From contig PITX01000104.1 in the NCBI GenBank assembly GCA_017577345.1, forward strand, positions 1 to 5,255: DNA of 5,255 bases. Reading direction: 5' to 3'. This DNA is from Clostridiales bacterium (lineage in GTDB: Bacteria > Bacillota > Clostridia > Oscillospirales > Oscillospiraceae). Positions 1-4,708 of this stretch are shown piece after piece (the first letter of the stretch is position 1; the number at the start of each line of letters is the position of its first letter). The translations under genes were made by a program, and so were the position numbers. Below the pieces are notes generated by a model. That model was not told where the DNA came from. It searched no databases and was given only the letters and a program-made list of their open reading frames with translations.

Positions 1-166
1 GTGTGGCAATGACTGCCTCGCCTTCCACTATGGCTCTCGACCCTGTGGCGCAAGGCAGTGTGACCTTAACCTCCGTTATGGAATTTCCGGTTTTCCTTAT
101 GCCGCATCCGGTTGTCAGGGCAAGCAGGAGTGTTATAGCTAACAGGATACCGATTGCTCTTTTCAT
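1..166 (-). CDS. Lipoprotein, N-terminal part (cut by left window edge)
   Basis: The first 55 codons of a gene whose 3' end lies outside the window. The start ATG (164-166) is fixed by a GGAGG ribosome site 6 nt upstream. The N-terminus is a textbook lipoprotein signal peptide: MKR, then a hydrophobic run (about residues 5-17, AIGILLAITLLLA), then LTTGC with the candidate lipidated Cys at residue 21. After cleavage the protein would be attached to the outer face of the membrane by this cysteine. The visible mature part (GIRKTGNSITEVKV...) is polar, contains one more Cys near residue 39, and has no domain I recognise. It has its own promoter and lies beyond the gap terminator, so it is a separate transcription unit. 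The coding reality is well supported; the function is unknown. Confidence 0.85.
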   Translation of the reverse strand, partial: MKRAIGILLAITLLLALTTGCGIRKTGNSITEVKVTLPCATGSRAIVEGEAVIAT

Positions 167-172
167 AATTGA

Positions 173-177
173 CCTCC
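173..177 (-). promoter_or_regulatory. Ribosome binding site of the lipoprotein gene
   Basis: The minus strand reads GGAGG, then TCAATT, then ATG. This perfect Shine-Dalgarno core at 6-nt spacing is the main reason for calling the truncated gene at the left edge and choosing its start. Confidence 0.85.
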
Positions 178-192
178 ATGTTATTGTAATTT

Positions 193-212
193 CCGTATAT
201 CATAATACCCGG
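193..212 (-). other. Leader hairpin close to the lipoprotein start
   Basis: On the minus strand CCGGGTAT and ATATACGG flank a TATG loop. They pair over 8 positions with one G-A mismatch and one G-U pair. The hairpin lies 16 nt upstream of the GGAGG site, inside the predicted 5' untranslated leader. It could affect mRNA stability or translation, but it could also be chance. Confidence 0.35.
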
Positions 213-229
213 CTGCTGTTCTATGTACG

Positions 230-249
230 CACCGCCGAAAGCGGCGGTG
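230..249 (-). other. GC-rich leader hairpin (8-bp perfect stem)
   Basis: CACCGCCG and CGGCGGTG form a perfect 8-bp inverted repeat around a 4-base loop (CTTT on the minus strand). It sits in the middle of the predicted lipoprotein leader, in an otherwise AT-rich region. Neither strand has a T-run right after the stem, so it does not look like an intrinsic terminator. With the hairpin at 193-212 it makes the leader structured. I could not match it to a riboswitch class. Confidence 0.6.
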
Positions 250-278
250 ATGGTGTCGATTTATCTTGCTTTTTTATC

Positions 279-307
279 AATATATTATATAATCCGTATA
301 ATTTCAA
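279..307 (-). promoter_or_regulatory. Probable sigma-A-type promoter of the lipoprotein gene
   Basis: On the minus strand TTGAAA (302-307) and TATATT (279-284) are separated by exactly 17 bp. Each hexamer differs from consensus at one position. The region is very AT-rich, so some chance matching is expected, but the site lies between the gap terminator and the lipoprotein start, where a promoter is needed. Transcription would start near 272, giving a leader of about 105 nt. Confidence 0.6.
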
Positions 308-325
308 TGGTTTTTTAATATGGTT

Positions 326-365
326 CAAAAACGCCCAGAAAAGCATTTTTGCCTTTCTGGGCGTT
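326..365 (-). terminator. Rho-independent terminator of gap
   Basis: On the minus strand AACGCCCAGAAAGGC, a 6-base AAAAAT loop and GCTTTTCTGGGCGTT form a 15-bp stem with a single G-U pair. The end of the stem runs straight into TTTTT followed by G. It lies about 90 nt after the gap stop codon. On the plus strand the same position becomes an A-C mismatch and the T-run is interrupted (TTATTCTTT), so termination should be much better for the minus-strand transcript. Confidence 0.92.
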
Positions 366-382
366 ATTCTTTGCCTTTGCGA

Positions 383-427
383 TGCTACGGTATCAATTTT
401 AGAATTACTACTTATCACCGCGTAGCA
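383..427 (-). repeat. Inverted repeat in the gap 3' untranslated region
   Basis: TGCTACG (383-389) and CGTAGCA (421-427) are perfect complements separated by 31 nt of AT-rich sequence. On the minus-strand transcript the pairing extends by GGT/ACC with a 2-nt bulge. It sits between the gap stop and the terminator and could form a second 3'-end stem. The long loop makes a functional role uncertain. Confidence 0.35.
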
Positions 428-456
428 AATGCAGCATACCCTTAATATTTGTTTGA

Positions 457-1488
457 TTACAGCAGGTTGGAGAAGTGCTTGATGGTGCGGACCATCTGGC
501 TGGTGTAGGAGTTCTCGTTGTCGTACCAGGAAACAACCTGTACCTGATAGGTGTCGTCGTCGATCTTGCTGACCATGGTCTGCGTTGCATCGAACAGGGA
601 GCCGAAGCGCATACCGATGGTATCGGAAGAAACGATCTGGTCTTCGTTGTAGCCGAAAGACTCATTGGACTGTGCCTTCATAGCGGCGTTAATCGCATCG
701 ACAGTGATGTCCTTGCCCTTGACGACTGCGATCAGGATGGTGGTAGAGCCGGTCGGAGTCGGAACGCGCTGTGCAGAGCCGATGAGCTTGCCGTTCAATT
801 CGGGAATGACAAGGCCGATCGCCTTTGCAGCACCGGTGGAGTTCGGTACGATGTTGACAGCGGCTGCACGGCTGCGGCGGAGGTCGCCCTTACGCTGCGG
901 GCCGTCAAGCGGCATCTGGTCGCCGGTGTAAGCATGGACAGTGGTCATGATGCCGGAAAGGATCGGAGCATAATCGTTCAGAGCCTTTGCCATCGGTGCC
1001 AGGCAGTTGGTGGTGCAGGAAGCTGCGGAAATGATGTTGTCTTCCTTGGTCAGCTTCTCGTGGTTGACATTGTAAACGATAGTGGGCAGATCGTTGCCTG
1101 CGGGAGCAGAGATGACGACCTTCTTTGCACCGGCGTCGATATGCGCCTGCGCCTTTGCCTTGCTGGTATAGAAGCCGGTGCATTCGAGCACGACATCGAC
1201 ACCCAACTTACCCCAAGGCAGATCTGCTGCGTTGGGCATCTTGTAGATGACGATCTTCTTGCCGTCGACAACGATATAGTTGTCTTCGCCTTCGCCTTCA
1301 TTGAAGTCGACCTGATGATCGCGAGCGTAGTTGCCCTGCGTGGAGTCGTACTTCAGAAGATGTGCCAGCATTTTTGCAGAGGTCAGATCGTTGATCGCAA
1401 CGACATCATAGCCTTCTGCGCCGAACATCTGACGGAATGCCAGACGACCGATTCTGCCGAAACCGTTAATTGCTACTTTTACAGACAT
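457..1488 (-). CDS. gap: Glyceraldehyde-3-phosphate dehydrogenase, type I (NAD-dependent)
   Basis: This cytoplasmic glycolytic enzyme oxidises glyceraldehyde 3-phosphate to 1,3-bisphosphoglycerate with NAD and phosphate, working as a tetramer. The 343-residue length is normal or slightly long for the family. The N-terminal Rossmann motif NGFGRIGR (8-15) is present. It is followed by IND with Asp34, the residue that favours NAD over NADP. The catalytic motif SCTTNC has the nucleophile at Cys158, and [10 protein letters not shown] carries the general-base His185, with the canonical 27-residue spacing. The C-terminal WYDNE motif is intact. The start is fixed by GGAGG 8 nt upstream. The gene has its own promoter, leader hairpin and terminator, so it can be a monocistronic unit; no pgk or tpi neighbour is visible. 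Asp34 and the glycolytic style favour a GapA-like role over a biosynthetic GapB-like one. Confidence 0.98.
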   Translation of the reverse strand: MSVKVAINGFGRIGRLAFRQMFGAEGYDVVAINDLTSAKMLAHLLKYDSTQGNYARDHQVDFNEGEGEDNYIVVDGKKIVIYKMPNAADLPWGKLGVDVVLECTGFYTSKAKAQAHIDAGAKKVVISAPAGNDLPTIVYNVNHEKLTKEDNIISAASCTTNCLAPMAKALNDYAPILSGIMTTVHAYTGDQMPLDGPQRKGDLRRSRAAAVNIVPNSTGAAKAIGLVIPELNGKLIGSAQRVPTPTGSTTILIAVVKGKDITVDAINAAMKAQSNESFGYNEDQIVSSDTIGMRFGSLFDATQTMVSKIDDDTYQVQVVSWYDNENSYTSQMVRTIKHFSNLL

Positions 1489-1496
1489 TGTTTTTT

Positions 1497-1501
1497 CCTC
1501 C
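1497..1501 (-). promoter_or_regulatory. Ribosome binding site of gap
   Basis: GGAGG on the minus strand, 8 nt before the gap ATG, followed by an A-rich spacer. It is a strong site, as expected for a highly expressed glycolytic gene. Confidence 0.9.
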
Positions 1502-1510
1502 GATTTTTGG

Positions 1511-1531
1511 CTGCACTGTTAAAAAGTGCAG
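1511..1531 (-). other. Perfect 7-bp hairpin in the gap leader
   Basis: CTGCACT and AGTGCAG flank a 7-base loop (TTTTAAC on the minus strand). The repeat lies between the predicted transcription start (near 1555) and the ribosome site, about 9 nt upstream of GGAGG. Possible roles are 5' mRNA stabilisation or an operator downstream of the promoter. It lacks a T-run and is not a terminator. It is not the symmetrical TTGTGA/TTAACA-type palindrome expected for a Rex site. Confidence 0.6.
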
Positions 1532-1561
1532 GAGAATAGTGAGTCTTTTCTCAGCATTGAT

Positions 1562-1590
1562 ATTATATACGAAAGCAATGGGTTTCGCAA
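1562..1590 (-). promoter_or_regulatory. Sigma-A-type promoter of gap
   Basis: On the minus strand TTGCGA (1585-1590) and a perfect TATAAT (1562-1567) are separated by 17 bp. It lies 74 nt upstream of the gap ATG and downstream of the pqqD-like gene. The predicted start near 1555 gives a leader of about 67 nt containing the 1511-1531 hairpin. Confidence 0.85.
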
Positions 1591-1648
1591 CTGGCAAAAT
1601 CCATTAAATTCTTGCAAATTTCGACTGATTTTTGATTATTTTGCGGAA

Positions 1649-1909
1649 TTAGATGATATTTAATTCACGAAGTCTGTCAAGAAATGACGCTACATCGGGT
1701 CTGATTTCCTCTGCCGTCGCTTCGTAATCCTTCAGAAGCCGCTGCACGATCTCTTCCTCGTCCTTAACCTCGGGCAGCATCTTCCAAATCTCAGCACCGA
1801 CCTCATTGAGCGTCAGCATACCGTTCAGATCCAGTGCCGTTTTTCCGGTCGGTACCAAAAGCAGGTCCCCTGCGATTTCGCGCAGTACAAATTCGCGTTT
1901 GACTTTCAT
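1649..1909 (-). CDS. PqqD-family peptide-binding protein (RiPP recognition element)
   Basis: A small soluble protein of 86 residues, the usual PqqD size. Proteins of this family fold as a small winged-helix domain that binds the leader of a precursor peptide and presents it to a partner radical SAM enzyme. Visible family features are an N-terminal strand region (FVLREIAGDLLLVP), the LDLNGMLTLNEVGAEIWKML segment typical of PqqD (about residues 27-45), then an acidic helix and a C-terminal helix ending FLDRLRELNII. The start is set by the ATGA overlap with the radical SAM gene: its stop and this ATG share 4 nt, and GGAGG lies 6 nt upstream inside the preceding gene. A longer reading from 1936 lacks that support. 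Tight coupling suggests the two proteins form a complex. The peptide it would bind is not in the window. Confidence 0.9.
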   Translation of the reverse strand: MKVKREFVLREIAGDLLLVPTGKTALDLNGMLTLNEVGAEIWKMLPEVKDEEEIVQRLLKDYEATAEEIRPDVASFLDRLRELNII

Positions 1910-3024
1910 ACTTCTCCTCCGTATTTTGTCTGCCAATATTGCATCATAGCATCAATATAGCTCCGCTTCATCCGGCAAACATAGTCCGGTCTGCCGCTGA
2001 AGCTTCCTGTCTCGCAGTAGCACATTGCGGCGCAGGCATGACAGATATTTTTAATATCACAGCTGTTACATTCCGGCGGAAGGCGGATCGCTGCCGCATT
2101 GGCTCTTGTCTGCCTCCACGCCTCAGCAAAGCCCGTTTCCAAAACATTCACGGCAGGCTCCGCCATCTGACCGCAGGGAGTCATTTTTCCGTCCCAAGTG
2201 ATCCAGAACGAGGTGCTTCCGGCGCGGCAGTGAATTCCCTCACCAATCGCATCGCCGCAGTCCTCATTCCCCGCATCCGGAGAGGTCAGATTTTGCAGAG
2301 CGCGGACACGCCGTAAAAACTCCTCCTCCGAACAGCGGAAAGCATCATACTCTGCCTGTAGCTTTCCCGCATCCTCGGGATCCATACGGAAATTCTTCCC
2401 GCACATCTCCGGATGCAGACGGACAGGCGGGAACATATAGGGCGTCGACTGCGTATGGACATTCAGCTCCTTTGCCGTCTCATAAACGGATCTGATATCA
2501 TCCTTGTTGTCCGGCGTAACGGACATATTGACCTTTACTTCAATGCCGGCGTCCCGCAAGGCGCGTATATTTCGGATCACGCGGTCGTAGGCGGGAATGC
2601 CGCATTGCTTTTCATAGGTTTCGTTGCTTGTTCCGTAGAGAGAAATATTGATGCGGACGGGCGGATCATTGATGATCTGCTGCAGAAGCCCCTCGCCCGG
2701 CAGCATCCCGTTGGAGTTGACAGTGACCATCATACCCATATTTTTGAATTGATGCAATAGCTCCGGAAAATCGGGGCGCAGGGTCGGTTCTCCGCCGGTG
2801 AGAAGGAGAAAAACCGTTCCCGTTTCCTTTGCCTCTCTGCCGATACTGAGCCATTGCTCCGTCGTCAGCTCACGACCGCAAAGCTTTTGTTCCTTCTCTG
2901 TCAGATGAACATAGCACATCTTACAGTTAAAATTACAGCGCGGCGTCAGCTCAAAGGTACCGGCGATCGGCAGACCGAGCTGGCTGCCCTTCATATGCAG
3001 ATATTTAGAAAGCCTCGGTTCCAT
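1906..3024 (-). CDS. Radical SAM protein with C-terminal SPASM domain (peptide/protein-modifying type)
   Basis: A 372-residue iron-sulfur enzyme expected to cleave S-adenosylmethionine and modify a peptide or protein side chain by radical chemistry. The radical SAM motif is CNFNCKMC (Cys30, Cys34, Cys37), binding the catalytic 4Fe-4S cluster, followed by the SAM-contacting GGEP (77-80). The C-terminus is a SPASM region for auxiliary clusters: C-X12-G-X4-C (Cys266, Cys284), then Cys319, 322, 328, 331, 335, 337 and 350. The start at 3024 is chosen because AAGGAG lies 6 nt upstream and the protein then begins MEPRLSKYLHMKG, close to family N-termini. A start at 3120 would add 32 residues that overlap the preceding gene and have a shadow-like composition. 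It lies 28 nt after the kinase-like gene and overlaps the PqqD gene by 4 nt. The class is confident; the reaction and substrate are unknown. Confidence 0.95.
   Translation of the reverse strand: MEPRLSKYLHMKGSQLGLPIAGTFELTPRCNFNCKMCYVHLTEKEQKLCGRELTTEQWLSIGREAKETGTVFLLLTGGEPTLRPDFPELLHQFKNMGMMVTVNSNGMLPGEGLLQQIINDPPVRINISLYGTSNETYEKQCGIPAYDRVIRNIRALRDAGIEVKVNMSVTPDNKDDIRSVYETAKELNVHTQSTPYMFPPVRLHPEMCGKNFRMDPEDAGKLQAEYDAFRCSEEEFLRRVRALQNLTSPDAGNEDCGDAIGEGIHCRAGSTSFWITWDGKMTPCGQMAEPAVNVLETGFAEAWRQTRANAAAIRLPPECNSCDIKNICHACAAMCYCETGSFSGRPDYVCRMKRSYIDAMMQYWQTKYGGEV
1916..1920 (-). promoter_or_regulatory. Ribosome binding site of the pqqD-like gene, inside the radical SAM gene
   Basis: GGAGG on the minus strand, 6 nt before the ATG at 1909, formed by the last Gly-Gly codons of the radical SAM gene. 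It decides the start of the PqqD-like protein and indicates translational coupling. Confidence 0.85.
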
Positions 3025-3030
3025 GCTTTT

Positions 3031-3036
3031 CTCCTT
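3031..3036 (-). promoter_or_regulatory. Ribosome binding site of the radical SAM gene
   Basis: AAGGAG on the minus strand, 6 nt before the ATG at 3024 and inside the 28-nt gap after the kinase-like gene. It settles the start in favour of 3024 rather than upstream codons that would overlap the previous gene. Confidence 0.85.
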
Positions 3037-3052
3037 ACTGAAAAAATGAAAG

Positions 3053-3919
3053 CTACGACTCCGCCAACGCGGTTTCCAGCGTTTCCACAGCAGATCTGTC
3101 CGGAAGGCAGACAAGCTCATAGACAGGGACGCGGGATGAAACTCTTACTGCAACATCCAGCGCATCTGTCATTCGTTCCGGAGACCATTTCGGAAACGGC
3201 ATCTGAGACAGCAGTGCTTTGGCTGCTTCCGTTGTCGGCAATCTGCGGATTGAATTTTTCTTTCCCTGTCCGAGCTTCACAAATGCGCGGAGCGGCGCAA
3301 GCGTATTCGTGCAGATACCGGAGGTACCGGCATAAGGCAGACCGCAGGCAAATTCTTCTCCGTCAATATCCTTCAAAAGCGTACGGTCGCCGTTGCGTAC
3401 GGGTGTGCCGCGATAGCGTTCCCAAAGAGCCGCCTGAGTAGATTTTCCGATACCGGAGCGTCCGAAAAAAGCAATTGCCTCTCCCTCACGCTCGATCCAG
3501 GATGCATGCAATATCGCCATATTCCGCCGCAGGAGAAGCTCCTCGATGCTGATGCGGGAGAGCACCTGTTGAAAACTCCAACGCAGTTTACTTTCGCAGA
3601 TTTGCAGGTCAATAAAATCCGGCTGTGCTTCGGAATAACAGGCGTGGGCATGATCCTCCCCTACCTCGGCATTTTCCGAGCGGTAATAGCGGTGAACGAC
3701 ATCGCCATCGCGGAAGCTGCGCAGATAGAACGAACTAAAATCCGGTACTCTCCCCTTCGGATAGAGGATCTCCGGAACGCTTGTCAGGTGGACATGAATA
3801 TCCGGCTGACCGTTGGAAATCCGGAAATGGGAAAAATGCTCTCCGTCCTCCGGCTCCGGAAGCCAGCCGGAAAAGAGGAAGGTCAGGCCGCCAAAGCGGG
3901 CAAAGCACTCATTGTCCAT
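3053..3919 (-). CDS. HPr-kinase-like P-loop protein, putative peptide/protein kinase of a modification cassette
   Basis: 288 residues. The C-terminal half resembles the HprK/PEP-carboxykinase-type ATP-binding fold. LHASWIEREGEAIAFFG leads into the P-loop GRSGIGKST (153-161), then an NGDRT segment (176-180) in the place of the acidic metal-binding motif, then GLPYAGTSG (193-201) and LAPLRAFVKL. The N-terminal half (1-130) shows no motif I know and may bind the substrate. It lacks the N-terminal domain and signature of the genuine HPr kinase/phosphorylase, so regulation of sugar uptake is unlikely. Related proteins phosphorylate precursor peptides in some lasso-peptide clusters; by analogy this one may phosphorylate a substrate shared with the radical SAM enzyme, which is inference. 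Its start overlaps the preceding stop by 11 nt with no clear ribosome site, so it probably depends on translational coupling. Confidence 0.82.
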   Translation of the reverse strand: MDNECFARFGGLTFLFSGWLPEPEDGEHFSHFRISNGQPDIHVHLTSVPEILYPKGRVPDFSSFYLRSFRDGDVVHRYYRSENAEVGEDHAHACYSEAQPDFIDLQICESKLRWSFQQVLSRISIEELLLRRNMAILHASWIEREGEAIAFFGRSGIGKSTQAALWERYRGTPVRNGDRTLLKDIDGEEFACGLPYAGTSGICTNTLAPLRAFVKLGQGKKNSIRRLPTTEAAKALLSQMPFPKWSPERMTDALDVAVRVSSRVPVYELVCLPDRSAVETLETALAES

Positions 3920-4667
3920 AGCTCATATAGAGAATTGCGGATTTTTCGAGCGAATAATGGGGCTGTATGGACTGTTTCATCTGTCCGTCTTCCATGCCGC
4001 CGGAAAATCGGGCGCGGTAGGTGATTCCTCCGAGGAAAAGCCCGTATTCGAAATTTTTATAATATACGGAAATATCGCTTTCGAAATCTGAGCCGCTGAT
4101 GTTTTCCAAATTGATTACGCCGTCAGAGGGGTAGAGTGAAAAATCGTTTTCGAAGTCCAGCACGATATCCACAGGCATGGCCATCTGTTCACAGGAAAGA
4201 TCGGCAATCTCCGCAGACCCGTCATAGACCGTGCGGTTTTTTTCCATTACCAGAACAGAGCAGGCGGCAGGCAAGCCGGAAAACTCAAAAGTAACCGCTT
4301 CTCCGTCACATTCGGCGGTGATCAGACCGTACTCCAGCAATTCCTCGCCGGTATTCCTGACCACAAGAGCGAGTACATTCTGAACCTGTTCGTCCGAGCC
4401 ATCCTCTACGAAAGCACCGGAGAAGGTACCCATGCAGGAAACGGAAAGCGTTTTGTTCAGATCGCCGCAGGGCGCAGTATCGAGCATTGTAAACCCGGGA
4501 ACCTCATAGGGCATCTCGGGAACAGCCTTTTCGATCTCCGGCTGCGGATCATTTTTCAGGGAGAAAAACAAAACCGTTCCCGCAGTAAATAGCAACACAA
4601 AGACCGCAAACCCAATAACGATCCAAGTATCCCGCTTGGCGTTGTTGCGTTTTGATTGATATGACAT
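3909..4667 (-). CDS. Single-pass membrane protein with extracytoplasmic beta-rich domain, unknown function
   Basis: I do not recognise this 252-residue protein as a named family. The first 13 residues are basic and polar (SKRNNAKRD), followed by one transmembrane helix (about 15-36, WIVIGFAVFVLLFTAGTVLFF). By the positive-inside rule the remaining 215 residues face outward. After a proline/acid-rich linker (40-58) comes a soluble domain containing ALVVRNTGEELLEYG (about 100-114), ECDGEAVTFEF and LPAACSVLVMEKNRTVY. This reads like the alternating strands of an immunoglobulin-like or FxLYD-type beta-sandwich, an impression only. Five cysteines (67, 78, 120, 136, 159) lie outside. A ribosome site (AAAGGA, 4678-4683) lies 10 nt before the start. 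It follows the SLH gene by 41 nt and overlaps the kinase-like gene, so it is part of the cassette, perhaps as anchor, sensor or substrate. Confidence 0.85.
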   Translation of the reverse strand: MSYQSKRNNAKRDTWIVIGFAVFVLLFTAGTVLFFSLKNDPQPEIEKAVPEMPYEVPGFTMLDTAPCGDLNKTLSVSCMGTFSGAFVEDGSDEQVQNVLALVVRNTGEELLEYGLITAECDGEAVTFEFSGLPAACSVLVMEKNRTVYDGSAEIADLSCEQMAMPVDIVLDFENDFSLYPSDGVINLENISGSDFESDISVYYKNFEYGLFLGGITYRARFSGGMEDGQMKQSIQPHYSLEKSAILYMSYGQ

Positions 4668-4708
4668 AGGAATAGCGTCCTTTCTTGTGAGCTTAGAGCT
4701 TTTCGTCC

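Noticed and set aside
230..249. GC-rich hairpin as an intrinsic terminator
   Set aside because: No T-run follows the stem on either strand. The real terminator of gap is at 326-365.
3..425. Plus-strand open frame at the left edge
   Set aside because: It runs over the lipoprotein start, its leader, both promoter hexamers and the gap terminator on the other strand. Its composition is not protein-like and there is no ribosome site in view.
1511..1531. Rex or CggR operator in front of gap
   Set aside because: Only a half-site-like GTTAA is present and the palindrome arms (CTGCACT/AGTGCAG) do not fit the known consensus, so I left it as an unassigned hairpin.
475..1539. Long plus-strand open frame of 354 codons
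   Set aside because: It lies antiparallel over gap, whose protein carries every catalytic motif. The plus-strand product has no recognisable domain and no good ribosome site, so it is a shadow of the gap codon pattern.
1594..1644. Inverted repeat GCAAAAT/ATTTTGC after the PqqD-like gene as a terminator
   Set aside because: The arms are only 7 bp, AT-rich, about 37 nt apart and not followed by a T-run. This is chance-level in an AT-rich spacer.
1910..1936. Start of the PqqD-like protein at 1936
   Set aside because: The ATG at 1909 has GGAGG at 6 nt and the typical ATGA overlap. The extra nine residues are not needed for the domain.
3025..3120. Radical SAM start at 3120, adding 32 residues
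   Set aside because: It would overlap the kinase-like gene by 68 nt, has no suitable ribosome site and encodes an Arg/Trp-rich stretch unlike the family. The ATG at 3024 has AAGGAG at 6 nt.
2854..3441. Plus-strand frames opposite the radical SAM and kinase-like genes (including 1939-2316, 2413-2760 and 3506-4024)
   Set aside because: They are all antisense to genes with clear family motifs and show no motifs or ribosome sites of their own.
3053..3919. Genuine HPr kinase/phosphorylase (hprK) controlling carbon catabolite repression
   Set aside because: Only the P-loop fold is similar. The typical N-terminal domain and HprK signature are not seen, and the neighbours are RiPP-type genes.
4668..4708. 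Small gene, RiPP precursor or terminator between the SLH gene and the membrane-protein gene
   Set aside because: The gap is only 41 nt, and the AGCT repeats in it form at most a 4-bp stem without a T-run. It holds just the ribosome site of the next gene.
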